A stretch of DNA of 64,000 bases from JACPUW01 sp049115495 (lineage in GTDB: Bacteria; Bacteroidota; Bacteroidia; CAILMK01; JACPUW01): the NCBI GenBank assembly GCA_049115495.1, contig JAGDZV010000003.1, positions 1 to 64,000 on the forward strand, in the 5' to 3' direction. The notes beneath the pieces are model-generated. The model was not told the DNA's origin. It saw only the letters and a program-made list of their open reading frames with translations, and searched no databases. How positions within the stretch are numbered: the first letter of the stretch is position 1; the number at the start of each line of letters is the position of its first letter. The translations under genes and the position numbers were made by a program. Shown piece after piece: positions 25,700-35,026 of this stretch.

Positions 25700-26890
25700 T
25701 CAAGCCTTTCGCTTTACAAAGCCCAAAGCATCTTTGCCACCTGTAAATTCTGGCCTAGTTGGTTTTTCTTTTGATGGTTTATCTATTGCTGCTATTACCG
25801 TTTCAACCTGAATCTGTTTCATACATTGGTTGTCGCCAAGGCACGGAGGAATGTCGAATTCGTGCACGCAAGGACTACAATACAGGTTTTGATAAACCGG
25901 AATTACATTATTTATAGCGCCATATTGATCAGGTGAGCAAGGGCCAAAAAGTGCAACAGTTTTTACGCCACAAGCTGCAGCTAAATGCATTGGGCCTGTA
26001 TCGTTTGTAATAACCAACTCTGCATTCTGAATTAAGGCTATTAATTCATCAAAACTTGTTTTACCTGCTGTATTTATAATATTACTCTCTTGGAAATATG
26101 AATGAAGCTTAGATACATATTCTGCTTCATTGGGTGCACCTACCAATACAATTTTCTGCTCAGGATATTTAAAGCTCAATTTTTCAATTAGCAATTTGAA
26201 ATTATGTAAAGGCCACCTTCTTTCAATTCTAAGATCTGAAGCATTTGGATTAATAACAATGTATTGCCCATCAACTAAGGGGCTTTCATTTGATTTTAAA
26301 GGATAAAGCTTTTCTACAATGGTTTTCGCTTTTAATAAACGAACCATTTGCAAATAGGTATGCATAATGGGTACACGAGTATTATAATACATCATGTGGG
26401 TATAAATGCCCATACGGTAATGGCTGGCTCTCAAGTAAAAACCCAACCTATTGCGAGCCATGCTCAGTGTGGTTGTTAAACTGCTAAAGTTAGAGTAGAT
26501 TTCTAGGTCAATAAAAACGCCAATTCTTAGACTTATTAGTTTAAGAATGAAACCTGGATAACTGAAAATTAGCTTAATAGCAGATCTATCATTAAGCAAA
26601 ACAATCTCATCAATGCAATCCATTTTTTTGAGTAATGGAGCATTGCCAACTGTGCTTACAAAAACAATTTTGGCCTTTGGGCAACTTTCTCTAAGGCTTT
26701 GCAATAGGGCAGAAGCTTGCACAATACTGCCCAAGCCCTTGTACTTGCAAATCGCAATGGTATTAAAGTCTTTTTCTAGATTATGATCTAGCCTTAGGAG
26801 AAACCCAACAAAACGAACCAAAATATTCGTGGTAGAAACAAAAGGTTTCACCAGATTTTTATCTATCCAAAGCTGGGTTTTAGTATTCAT
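25700..26890 (-). CDS. Glycosyltransferase family 9 (heptosyltransferase-like)
   Basis: 396 residues from the ATG at 26890. The GT9 features are IAICKYKGLGSIVQASALL near 50 (acceptor-side glycine-rich loop, similar to 'GDvv.a.pal'), the middle VINPNASDLRIERRWP motif, and LVITNDTGPMHLAAACG with ALFGPCSPDQYG, the nucleotide-sugar site. These enzymes add heptose or related sugars to lipopolysaccharide core or other glycans on the cytoplasmic side. Several Cys residues cluster near the C-terminus (YCSPCVHEFDIPPCLGDNQC). It overlaps the upstream membrane-protein gene by 11 bases. Confidence 0.88.
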   Translation of the reverse strand: MNTKTQLWIDKNLVKPFVSTTNILVRFVGFLLRLDHNLEKDFNTIAICKYKGLGSIVQASALLQSLRESCPKAKIVFVSTVGNAPLLKKMDCIDEIVLLNDRSAIKLIFSYPGFILKLISLRIGVFIDLEIYSNFSSLTTTLSMARNRLGFYLRASHYRMGIYTHMMYYNTRVPIMHTYLQMVRLLKAKTIVEKLYPLKSNESPLVDGQYIVINPNASDLRIERRWPLHNFKLLIEKLSFKYPEQKIVLVGAPNEAEYVSKLHSYFQESNIINTAGKTSFDELIALIQNAELVITNDTGPMHLAAACGVKTVALFGPCSPDQYGAINNVIPVYQNLYCSPCVHEFDIPPCLGDNQCMKQIQVETVIAAIDKPSKEKPTRPEFTGGKDALGFVKRKA

Positions 26891-29570
26891 CAACGTTTTG
26901 TGTAATGCTGAGCAAATCTATTTTGAATTTTGTTTTACTTTCAATTATTAAACAATCAGGTTTACCCAAGTGCCAATTGTATTGGGTCCAAACTGGAATA
27001 GTGTAAAACATGTAGGTCGGATAGAAGTTAAAGTCAATTGTTCCTAAAGTCTTGCCATTTTTAAAAAATTGTAGATTCGCTTCAATTGGGTATTCAAAAC
27101 CACTTTTAGCTTCACTTTTCCCAAACTCATTTCCGCCATTTTTATAATCTAAATCCATAATATTAAAAACGACCATATCGCCTATTTGGGCGTCATCAAT
27201 AGCTACTTCAAAACGATTAGAAAGGCTGTCCATTTTTGCACCATATCTATTTAATGTGGATTTTGAAGCTTTGTAAAGCAAGGGGTAATATTTCAAATTC
27301 CAATCTCTTGGATAAAGAAACTTTTCATCAATTTGATGATGATGTTCAGGCTGTAATTGAGATTTAAGCTTCCAAATTTGATAGCCCGCTACAATGGTGT
27401 CTGGCAAGTAGTTGTCAAAGATCCAATGTGCCAAAACAGGATACCTAATGGCATTTGGAACACCATCGGTATTGTCCCACCAATTGTCAGGATAATGGCT
27501 ATAGACTACAATTGGAATATAAAGACCTTCAATTTGCTCTAGATTGATTCTTTGAATCTTTTCAGTGACTTCATTTTGCTGTGATTGGTTAAAGTAGCTA
27601 GGCACTTTTCTTTGAGCATAATAATACAACATGGGTGTGTTGCTGAAATCAAAGAAGGTTTCTTGTTCTTGTAATTCTGAATTCAAATAATTTACAATAG
27701 AATCTGTTTTTGAGATCTTCTTTCTGATCGATGGCTCAAAATCTACATTGGAATTGTCGTACTTTTCTTGAGTAAAACTTATATCAGCCACCTTTGAAAT
27801 AAGTGGTTGAGCAGTGCTTTGGCCACCATATTTGGCTACGAAAACCAGAACCGTACTCACCATGACAAAAAGCCAAGGCCTTCTTTTCTCAGAAACCTTG
27901 CTCAAAGCAAAAAGCGTAACAATTAAAAAGAAAAAGGATGATATGGCTCTATCGCTTCCTTCAATAAAACCGTGCCTTACCAAGCCGCGGCTGGCATTAA
28001 AGAAATAATAGCATGAAAGAAAAATGATGGCGATTCTCAAGAATTGATTGCTCAAGTTTTGACCTTTTGGATTCCAGTCCTTAATCGTAAAAATTAAGAT
28101 TAACGTAACCAAGCAAGGAAATACAAAATGATGCGCCATAAACATCCAAGAAGAATAATCACTGGTTATTTTGGTATAAGCATGTGCCTGAGAAGCTCCA
28201 AAGTAAGATAGTGCTTGATCAATATTTTGGGCTATTCTGCCATCATAGAAATAATTGAGCGCATAAATAGTTACGAATCCAATGGCCAAGGCTAAAAAGG
28301 AGAGGAGAGACCATTTTAGTAAATCATTTTTAGCTTTTACGTCACGCGGAAGTTTTTGGCCCGACGAACCCTTGTCATTAAGGAGCTGTTTGTCGTAACC
28401 CTTCTTATGTTCAGCAGATTTCGAATCAAGTCCGGAATGATGTGGTAATTTAATCAAATGCAAAAGCACCAAAACCGCAAAAGCAGGAATATGAGCTGCT
28501 GCAATGTCAATTCGCCAAAAGACCAAGAAAATTGTCCATAAAATGCAATAGGCTATGCTTCTCCAATCTGGATTTTTAAAATAATGGAAAAACACAAACA
28601 CTGAAACCAAGGCTAACCAATAAGATATGGGAATAACCAAGGTTAAAAAGGGGAATATCATAACAGTAGCAAAAGCCCAACTTGCTGAACCTATAGTTTG
28701 TCTTAAAAAGTAATAGATGGTTACAAAGGCTAAAGGCTTAAAAATATTAAGCCAAGCCAAGGCATCTGTTGAACCATCGAAACCTCTTAAAAGTCCGTGC
28801 AAGTAAAGTGGAACCTGCTCGCTCAACAAGTGTGAGCTCATAAAATCAATAAATGGAATCTCGTCAAACTCAAATACGCGCATCAAAGCATTAGCAGGAT
28901 TCGCGTTTTCAAATAGCTCGTATTGGTCAACAAATGGCGGGGTCCAATAAATTAGAATTCCTGTAAGCAGAACGAATAATGGATAAATATAAATTGATAA
29001 ATAATGTCGGTTTACAAATCCATTTTTAATGGTTCTGCTTGCCCATACATAGGCAATAAGAAGAAAAAACAGTTTTAATATTAGCGGAACTGGAAGTAAA
29101 AAAGCACCTACATAAACTAAGACTCTAAATTTCCATCTATTAGCCTTTGGTTTTTTGAATCTTGATGGTTTAACAAAGAAGAATAATGAGAAAATAACAA
29201 GCCATACTAGGCTCAATGGTTGATAATTGAATTTAAACTCAGTTAGCAGCCCTATTGAAACTATTCCCAATCCAATAGCTAGAGTGCTCTTTATTGCAAC
29301 ATTAATCCAATGACTGTTAGCCCACTTTTTCGGGAAAATTGTGGCAAACATCAAAACGCTTACAAGAAACGGAAGTAGCAAATGAGTGAAATAAGCTGAA
29401 GTTCTTTTATTGATATCAATACCATCGAAAGTGGCTTGACCTGGAATTATACTTCTTGAATAATTAAGACTTAGATCAAGATTCTTAATTTGAAAATAGA
29501 CAATAATAGCGCCTAAAATAGCCCCAAATAGAGCTCCAGTATTTGTCCATCTTGCTTTCACAGATGGCAA
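26880..29570 (-). CDS. Large polytopic membrane protein, possibly a GT-C-type glycosyltransferase
   Basis: 896 residues. About 12 hydrophobic segments fill residues 10-600, and a soluble C-terminal domain (about 610-896) probably faces the periplasm (SYFNQSQQNEV, IPIVVYSHYPDNWWDNTDG). This resembles the GT-C plan of lipid-linked sugar transferases, but I see no certain DxD-type motif, and the family is not recognised. Residues 377-411 (GLDSKSAEHKKGYDKQ...) are a hydrophilic stretch encoded by a palindromic repeat element inserted between membrane helices. Overlap with the GT9 gene suggests a joint role in surface glycan assembly. Confidence 0.65.
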   Translation of the reverse strand: MPSVKARWTNTGALFGAILGAIIVYFQIKNLDLSLNYSRSIIPGQATFDGIDINKRTSAYFTHLLLPFLVSVLMFATIFPKKWANSHWINVAIKSTLAIGLGIVSIGLLTEFKFNYQPLSLVWLVIFSLFFFVKPSRFKKPKANRWKFRVLVYVGAFLLPVPLILKLFFLLIAYVWASRTIKNGFVNRHYLSIYIYPLFVLLTGILIYWTPPFVDQYELFENANPANALMRVFEFDEIPFIDFMSSHLLSEQVPLYLHGLLRGFDGSTDALAWLNIFKPLAFVTIYYFLRQTIGSASWAFATVMIFPFLTLVIPISYWLALVSVFVFFHYFKNPDWRSIAYCILWTIFLVFWRIDIAAAHIPAFAVLVLLHLIKLPHHSGLDSKSAEHKKGYDKQLLNDKGSSGQKLPRDVKAKNDLLKWSLLSFLALAIGFVTIYALNYFYDGRIAQNIDQALSYFGASQAHAYTKITSDYSSWMFMAHHFVFPCLVTLILIFTIKDWNPKGQNLSNQFLRIAIIFLSCYYFFNASRGLVRHGFIEGSDRAISSFFFLIVTLFALSKVSEKRRPWLFVMVSTVLVFVAKYGGQSTAQPLISKVADISFTQEKYDNSNVDFEPSIRKKISKTDSIVNYLNSELQEQETFFDFSNTPMLYYYAQRKVPSYFNQSQQNEVTEKIQRINLEQIEGLYIPIVVYSHYPDNWWDNTDGVPNAIRYPVLAHWIFDNYLPDTIVAGYQIWKLKSQLQPEHHHQIDEKFLYPRDWNLKYYPLLYKASKSTLNRYGAKMDSLSNRFEVAIDDAQIGDMVVFNIMDLDYKNGGNEFGKSEAKSGFEYPIEANLQFFKNGKTLGTIDFNFYPTYMFYTIPVWTQYNWHLGKPDCLIIESKTKFKIDLLSITQNVDEY
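28340..28442. repeat. Palindromic repeat element inside a coding sequence
   Basis: The right end AGATTTCGAATCAAGTCCGG...ATGATG (28414-28442) has the same layout as the repeats at 29722-29750 and 61119-61145. The left end starts CGTCACGC at 28340. It reads in frame through the membrane-protein gene as about 35 hydrophilic residues. Confidence 0.5.
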
Positions 29571-29646
29571 AGATGGTAGAAGATTTAATTAAAGCCTACT
29601 GGCTTATTAAAAGAATAAACAAGTCGATGTGGTCTAAAAAGAATTT

Positions 29647-29750
29647 TGTCATTCCAAACTTCCTGTCCCTAGCAATTCGGAGTTTTTGGGAACTGTTCTG
29701 TAGTAGGCGCTTTCCAATGTAACGGATCCTGAATCAAGTTCAGGATGACG
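29647..29750. repeat. Palindromic repeat element, intergenic copy
   Basis: GATCCTGAATCAAGTTCAGG followed by ATGACG (29725-29750) is a near-perfect palindrome; the other end begins TGTCATTCC (29647-29655), giving inverted ends over about 104 bases. A further partial copy (GATCAAGTCCGGAATTAC) lies at about 29811-29828. The 267-base gap 29571-29837 holds nothing else. Confidence 0.6.
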
Positions 29751-29837
29751 GTTTTCTTACTTTTTAGACTTACCCCTTTTGATGTGTCTGCTATGGATTG
29801 AAAAATTATAGATCAAGTCCGGAATTACTAAAGTATA

Positions 29838-30815
29838 CTACTCCAAATTCAGCAAAGCATAGTAGCAGCCTTTCACCACTTCAGTCATCTTATCAAAATC
29901 AAGGCTTTCAGGGGTGTCGTTGGCCGTGTGGTAGTTTGCGTTTCTAAAAAACGAAGTGTTTGTAATCATTATGGCTTTCATGTCTCTGCTCCAATAATTT
30001 CTGTGGTCTGAGAAATCAATTCCTTCAAAAATTACAGGGGTATTTATGCTTTCAACTTTCACATTGCATGAATTGATCATATCCTTTTTAAACTGTCGCA
30101 CTTCTGAAAACTTTTTTGTTCTACCAACAATGGCAATAAAATCCGCTGTTTTGGGGTAAATGTTTTTTAGCGCTGGTATTGGATATGTCTGCGAATTTGG
30201 TTCATCGCTAAAATAACCTATCATCTCAAGCACTATCATCAATTTTAAATTGGCATTTGCTTTTTTAAGCGAATCGGCATGCACGGCGCTGCCCATTAAA
30301 TTACTTCTAAAATATGGTGGCTCTTCGGTACTGTAGGCCACAAAATCGATCCCAAAATCAAGTTCTGGTTTTTCTTTGGCAATAAGCCTGGCAATTTCAA
30401 GCAAGCCTGCAACACCGCTTGCATTATCATCAGCACCTTGGTAGGGTCCGCATACATCATAATGAGCGCCAATTACCACGCGCTCTTCCTTTTCCGGTAA
30501 ATAATTGGCAATTATGTTTTGAAATTTATAAGTGCCATCGGTGTAGTGCTGCCTGGTGGTTTTATACCCTTTATCCACAAAATGAACTGCGATATAATCC
30601 GCCACTTTATTAAGTGATTCGGTGTTTTCAAATGCACGCGGCGGATCTATTTTGCACAAAAAATTGACGTGTTGTTCAAGGTGTGCTCTACTGATTTCAA
30701 TTGAAATTGAAACGTCTCTTTTTGCCGAAACAGGGTTTACAATCAAGAAATACAAGGCGAAGACCACCGCCACAGGAATGAGTAACCAATACATAGCGCG
30801 TTTGAATTTGTGCAT
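29838..30815 (-). CDS. M28 family metallopeptidase
   Basis: 325 residues with an N-terminal membrane segment (LLIPVAVVFALYFLIV) that acts as anchor or uncleaved signal. Two-zinc site residues are visible: GAHYDVCG (His and Asp), GADDNASGVAGLLE (bridging Asp), STEEPP (catalytic Glu and zinc Glu), VLEMIGYF region, and DHRNYW near the C-terminus. M28 enzymes are aminopeptidases, or glutaminyl cyclases in some lineages; the motif set does not settle which. It is divergent from the Uup-like gene. Confidence 0.88.
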   Translation of the reverse strand: MHKFKRAMYWLLIPVAVVFALYFLIVNPVSAKRDVSISIEISRAHLEQHVNFLCKIDPPRAFENTESLNKVADYIAVHFVDKGYKTTRQHYTDGTYKFQNIIANYLPEKEERVVIGAHYDVCGPYQGADDNASGVAGLLEIARLIAKEKPELDFGIDFVAYSTEEPPYFRSNLMGSAVHADSLKKANANLKLMIVLEMIGYFSDEPNSQTYPIPALKNIYPKTADFIAIVGRTKKFSEVRQFKKDMINSCNVKVESINTPVIFEGIDFSDHRNYWSRDMKAIMITNTSFFRNANYHTANDTPESLDFDKMTEVVKGCYYALLNLE

Positions 30816-30888
30816 TAAACCAAACTTAGCACATTTAGCCTAATAGCTTCTTTAGCATTTTGAGGGTTTAACAGTTTTCTTTGCAAGC

Positions 30889-32775
30889 ATGAATTTGATT
30901 TCTGTTGAAGAACTAACTAAATCTTATGCCGATAGGCCCTTGTTCGACTCTTTGAATTTTGGCTTGGCCTTGGGCGATAAAGTGGCCATTGTAGGTAAAA
31001 ATGGTGCCGGCAAAAGCACGCTAATGAAAATAATGGCTCAGCTAGTTCCAGCAGATGGCGGTTTGGTAACCCACAGAAAAGGAACACGAGTTGGCTATTT
31101 GCCACAAGTGCCAAAACTCGATGAGAATGATACCGTTATGGCAAATTTGTTTGATGAAAACAACGAAATTGCCAAACTGGTTTTAGATTACGAAAGCGCC
31201 TTGGTGAATGAAAGTAAGGCAGATCAGCTTCCAGATTTATTAGAAAAAATGGAGCATCACGATGCTTGGGATTTTGAAGCCAAAGCCAAACAAGTAATTG
31301 GTAAACTCGGAATTGAAGACACGGAGCAAATTGTAGGGAACCTTTCAGGCGGACAAAAAAAGCGTATTGCCTTAGCCAAATTGCTACTTGAAAAACCAGA
31401 TGTAATATTACTTGATGAGCCTACCAACCACCTTGATATAGCGGCAATTGAGTGGCTTGAAAAGTTTTTAGTAGATAATTTTCAGACTATAGTTTTAATT
31501 ACACACGACAGGTATTTTCTAGAGGCTGTAACCGATCAAATTCTTGAACTATCAGATCAAAAGCTATACAAACACGAAGGCAAGTATTCTGATTTCTTGA
31601 ATAATAAACTTACGCGTAGCCAAATTGCTCAGGTTGAAAAAGAAAAAGCCAAGCACCTAATGAAAAAGGAGCTAGAGTGGCTTAGAAGACAACCACAAGC
31701 ACGTGGTACAAAAGCAAAATACCGCGTGGATGCTTTTGATGGAATTAAGGAAAAAGCAACTGCTAATATTGACGAAAGCCAAATGGAGCTCAATATTAAA
31801 GGTACAAGGCAGGGCAAAAAGATAATTGAGCTGCATGATGTAGGGCATTCCTTTGGAAATAAGTTTCTTTTTGAGCATTTTAACCACAAGTTTGCCAAAG
31901 GAGAAAGAGTTGGAATTGTAGGTCCAAATGGAACAGGAAAATCTACTCTGCTGAATATTCTTACGGGTAAAATGAAACCCGAGAAGGGGAGTGTGGCTAA
32001 AGGAGAAACCACCAAGGTGGGATACTACACTCAAGAATCTATTGACCTGAACCCAGCCAATAGAATAATTGATGAAGTAAGAGAAATTGCTGAATATATA
32101 AAGCTAAGCGATGGCACCAAATTATCTTTAGGCAAGTTTTTAGAACAGTTTCTATTCGATAAAAACCAACAATATGCTTTTATTGAAACCCTTAGTGGTG
32201 GTGAGCGTAAGAGGCTACAATTGCTTAAAGTTTTACTTACGGAACCTAACTTTCTTATTCTTGATGAGCCAACCAACGATTTTGATATTGAAACGCTAAA
32301 TGTACTTGAAGAGTATTTGCGACATTACTCAGGTGGGCTATTGGTTGTAACGCACGATAGGTACTTTTTAGACAGAATTGTAGATCATCTATTTGTATTT
32401 GAAGGTAAAGGAAAGATCAAAGACTTTCCTGGTAATTACACTGACTATAGAGAAAAGAAAAAGGAAGAAAAAGCCCTTTCTCAGAATACTGCCAAGCCCA
32501 AAGCAAAGGCGCAAGTTCAAGAAAAGAAAGAAACAAAGTCGCATGCCAACTCCAATGTTAAAAAACTCTCTTATAAAGAAAAACGGGAATATGAAGCTTT
32601 AGAAGGTGAAATTGCTGCGCTTGAAACTAAAAAGGAAAATCTAGTAGCCAAATTAAACTCGGGTGAAGCAAGCCACGAAGAGCTTACTGAATGGGCACAA
32701 GAAATTGAGAAATTAGACAACGATATTGATACTAAAACCGAAAGATGGATGGAGTTGGAAGAGCGAGTTTCTTAA
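30889..32775 (+). CDS. ABC-F family ATPase, Uup-like
   Basis: 628 residues with two ATPase domains in one chain and no membrane segment. First domain: Walker A GKNGAGKST (36-44), LSGGQKKR signature near 151, LLDEPTNHLD. Second: GPNGTGKST near 345, LSGGERKRLQ, LDEPTNDFD. A lysine-rich linker and a C-terminal coiled coil (about 555-625, EYEALEGEIAALETKKENL) match the Uup subgroup, whose C-terminal domain binds branched DNA; other ABC-F proteins act on the ribosome. Role here: ribosome-associated or DNA-associated housekeeping, by family. Confidence 0.9.
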   Translation: MNLISVEELTKSYADRPLFDSLNFGLALGDKVAIVGKNGAGKSTLMKIMAQLVPADGGLVTHRKGTRVGYLPQVPKLDENDTVMANLFDENNEIAKLVLDYESALVNESKADQLPDLLEKMEHHDAWDFEAKAKQVIGKLGIEDTEQIVGNLSGGQKKRIALAKLLLEKPDVILLDEPTNHLDIAAIEWLEKFLVDNFQTIVLITHDRYFLEAVTDQILELSDQKLYKHEGKYSDFLNNKLTRSQIAQVEKEKAKHLMKKELEWLRRQPQARGTKAKYRVDAFDGIKEKATANIDESQMELNIKGTRQGKKIIELHDVGHSFGNKFLFEHFNHKFAKGERVGIVGPNGTGKSTLLNILTGKMKPEKGSVAKGETTKVGYYTQESIDLNPANRIIDEVREIAEYIKLSDGTKLSLGKFLEQFLFDKNQQYAFIETLSGGERKRLQLLKVLLTEPNFLILDEPTNDFDIETLNVLEEYLRHYSGGLLVVTHDRYFLDRIVDHLFVFEGKGKIKDFPGNYTDYREKKKEEKALSQNTAKPKAKAQVQEKKETKSHANSNVKKLSYKEKREYEALEGEIAALETKKENLVAKLNSGEASHEELTEWAQEIEKLDNDIDTKTERWMELEERVS

Positions 32776-32909
32776 TTTGAAGATTAATTGATTTGAAGAT
32801 TTGATAATTGTTTTAGTGCGTATAATCACAATCAAATCAAAATTCAAAGGTCAAATTCGCAAATACAACTGAGTCACTGAGTCGCTCATTCACTAAGTCA
32901 TTAAAAAAA
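32776..32909. repeat. Low-complexity intergenic repeat tract
   Basis: The gap between the ABC-F and methyltransferase genes is made of near-periodic words: ATTTGAAGATTAATTGATTT, AATCAAATCAAAATTCAAAG, then CTGAGTCACTGAGTCGCTCA with TTCACTAAGTC. The 12-mer AGTCGCTCATTC (32880-32891) is the reverse complement of one at 5285-5296. No gene is seen. Confidence 0.45.
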
Positions 32910-33530
32910 ATGAATCTAATAAACCACTGGAACACCGTTTACGAAACCAAGGAACAAGAAACACTTGGATGGTATGAAAAAGATACTTCAAAGACTTGGG
33001 AGCTAATCAATGAATCGGGTGTTGCTAAAGATGCAAGGGTTATTCACATTGGTGCAGGAACCACCACTTTAGTTGATGAGATGTTGGATAAAGGTTTTAC
33101 CAACATGATGGCGACAGACTTGAGTAAAAGTGCGCTTGACAAACTCGCTGAAAGGGTAGGAGCTGATAAAATTGATTGCATTGTTGATGATCTAGCTCAA
33201 CCGTCTAGTCTAAAAAATATTGAGCAAGTAGACCTATGGATTGATAGAGCTGTGCTTCATTTCTTGACCACGGAAAACGGTAGAAAAGCCTATTTCGATC
33301 TACTTAAAAGTAAAGTGAAAGATGGTGGTTATGTGATTTTGGCTCAGTTTGCTTTGAATGGTGCTGAAAAGTGCTCGGGACTTCCTGTTTATCGATATAA
33401 TGCACAAATGATGTCAGAACTTTTAGGAGCTGATTTTGAGCTTGTCAATTCATTTGACCATATTTATATGAACCCAGGAGGCGCCGAACGGCCTTATGTT
33501 TATGCACTTTTTAAAAAGAATAATTCATGA
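32910..33530 (+). CDS. Class I SAM-dependent methyltransferase
   Basis: 206 residues. The fold is indicated by motif I VIHIGAGTTTLVDEM (about 46-60), the acidic end of strand 2 in MMATDLSKSAL, DDLAQP before strand 4, and DLWIDRAVLHFL. The N-terminal HWNTVYETKEQETLGWYE resembles small-molecule methyltransferases of the thiopurine/tellurite-resistance type, but the substrate is unknown. It is monocistronic. Confidence 0.82.
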   Translation: MNLINHWNTVYETKEQETLGWYEKDTSKTWELINESGVAKDARVIHIGAGTTTLVDEMLDKGFTNMMATDLSKSALDKLAERVGADKIDCIVDDLAQPSSLKNIEQVDLWIDRAVLHFLTTENGRKAYFDLLKSKVKDGGYVILAQFALNGAEKCSGLPVYRYNAQMMSELLGADFELVNSFDHIYMNPGGAERPYVYALFKKNNS

Positions 33531-33575
33531 TCTTATAGGGTTAATATTCTGGATTCTTAGGATTTTGATGTTAAC

Positions 33576-34496
33576 TCAATTCAAAACATATTTTTCTCTG
33601 TATTCAGTTGGACTAACTCCTTCTTTCTTTTTGAATAATCTAGAGAAATAGGGCGGATATTCAAAGCCCAATTCATAAGCTACTTCAGCCACAGTCTTTT
33701 TGGGGTCGAGCAATATGTTCTTGGCTTCATCTATCAAATACAGCTGCAAATGCTCAGTGCTAGTTTTTCCCGTTTCTTTTTTAAGTGTGTCGCTCAAATA
33801 GCGCTGCGAAACTGAAAGCTTATGTGCAATTTGCTCAATGCTGGGAATGCCGTTTTCTTGAAAATGCCCAGCTTCAAAATATTTTTCCAATTGCTGGTTG
33901 AATTGCTCTAGCAAATTGTTTGACAATTCTTTGCGGTTGATAAACTGGCGTTCGTAAAACCGATTGGCATATTTTAGCAGAGTTGTGAGCTGCGAAATAA
34001 TAATGTCTTTGCTAAACTCATCGTGGTTGTTTTGGTATTCCAAATCGATGCTTTCTACAATAGATTCAATCTGCTTTTCCTCTTTGGGCGAAAGGTGCAA
34101 CGCCTCGTTGGCTGAGTAAGAAAAGAAGCCATACTTCTTGATTTGATGAGCCAATTCAGTTCCCTTTATAAAGTCTTCGTGAAAGTTGATTGAAAAGCCT
34201 TTTTGCTCATAAATTAAGCTACTATCCCATTGCAATACTTGCCTTGGGGCGATGAAAAACAAAGCGCCATTGGCGAAATCGTATTTGGTGCGGCCATAGA
34301 TCAAATCACCTTTCACAATCTTTTTAAAGCTAATGGTATAGCAATCGTTGGTGATGGGAGGCGAACTCTCCTTGGGGCATGGCAAAAAACCATCGCCCAT
34401 GGCGGTAAATACATTAAACATAGGGTGTTCGGGGCGAGGTAGCTCCAAATATTCTAGGTAAGCAGAAAGTGTTTTAAAATGTTGCATCTTATCCAT
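33576..34496 (-). CDS. AraC family transcriptional regulator
   Basis: 306 residues: an N-terminal cupin-like sensing part (about 1-170) and a C-terminal pair of helix-turn-helices (about 205-303). The first HTH is IEQIAHKLSVSQRYLSDTLK, the second VAEVAYELGFEYPPYFSRLF followed by KKKEGVSPTEYR, the family signature. It overlaps the 170-residue membrane-protein gene by eight bases and is the last gene of an SDR / membrane protein / regulator operon, so it probably controls that operon in response to a small molecule related to the SDR substrate. Confidence 0.9.
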   Translation of the reverse strand: MDKMQHFKTLSAYLEYLELPRPEHPMFNVFTAMGDGFLPCPKESSPPITNDCYTISFKKIVKGDLIYGRTKYDFANGALFFIAPRQVLQWDSSLIYEQKGFSINFHEDFIKGTELAHQIKKYGFFSYSANEALHLSPKEEKQIESIVESIDLEYQNNHDEFSKDIIISQLTTLLKYANRFYERQFINRKELSNNLLEQFNQQLEKYFEAGHFQENGIPSIEQIAHKLSVSQRYLSDTLKKETGKTSTEHLQLYLIDEAKNILLDPKKTVAEVAYELGFEYPPYFSRLFKKKEGVSPTEYREKYVLN

Positions 34497-35001
34497 TCAA
34501 TTCTTGCTTAGCTTCAATTAACTGTTTATTGTAATCACTAAAACGAGCATGAGCTAAGCCATCTATTAGCATAATAACTGTGAGCATAGCAATAGTAGTA
34601 ATCATGCTGGCACGCCATATGGGGGAGTTGAAGAAGAATAGAATTGCTGCGCAAATTGCAATTATTATGGGAATTGCAGTGAAAACTATGTTCTTGTATT
34701 CTTTCAAAGTGGCTTCGGCACGGGCTAATTCGGCATCAACAAAAGCTACTTTGTTTTCTTTGAATGCTGTTTCAAATTGAGTAATTCTGTTTTTATTGGT
34801 AAAGAAAAGTCCAGTACCAATAACCACCAATAGAACTCCAGCAATTAAAGTTGGTATAATGTAGGCTTTGGCTAAATCAGTTTTGCCCACTTGCCAAAAA
34901 CCAATACTAATTGTTAAAAACACAAAACCAGCCAAGGCAAAAAATGGAGTAGAAACAAGTTCTGATTTAGCCCAGTCACTGGCAGCTTTTAAGATGTCCA
35001 T
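34489..35001 (-). CDS. Hypothetical membrane protein (170 aa)
   Basis: Four hydrophobic segments arranged in two pairs (FFALAGFVFLTISIGFW, AYIIPTLIAGVLLVVIGTGL, then IVFTAIPIIIAICAAILFFF and ASMITTIAMLTVIMLI) around a charged central helix (TQFETAFKENKVAFVDAELA). No family recognised. It lies between the SDR gene (25-base gap) and the AraC regulator (eight-base overlap), so it is part of that operon. Confidence 0.65.
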   Translation of the reverse strand: MDILKAASDWAKSELVSTPFFALAGFVFLTISIGFWQVGKTDLAKAYIIPTLIAGVLLVVIGTGLFFTNKNRITQFETAFKENKVAFVDAELARAEATLKEYKNIVFTAIPIIIAICAAILFFFNSPIWRASMITTIAMLTVIMLIDGLAHARFSDYNKQLIEAKQELNG

Positions 35002-35026
35002 ACTTGATTTATTTAAAGTTTCTAAA

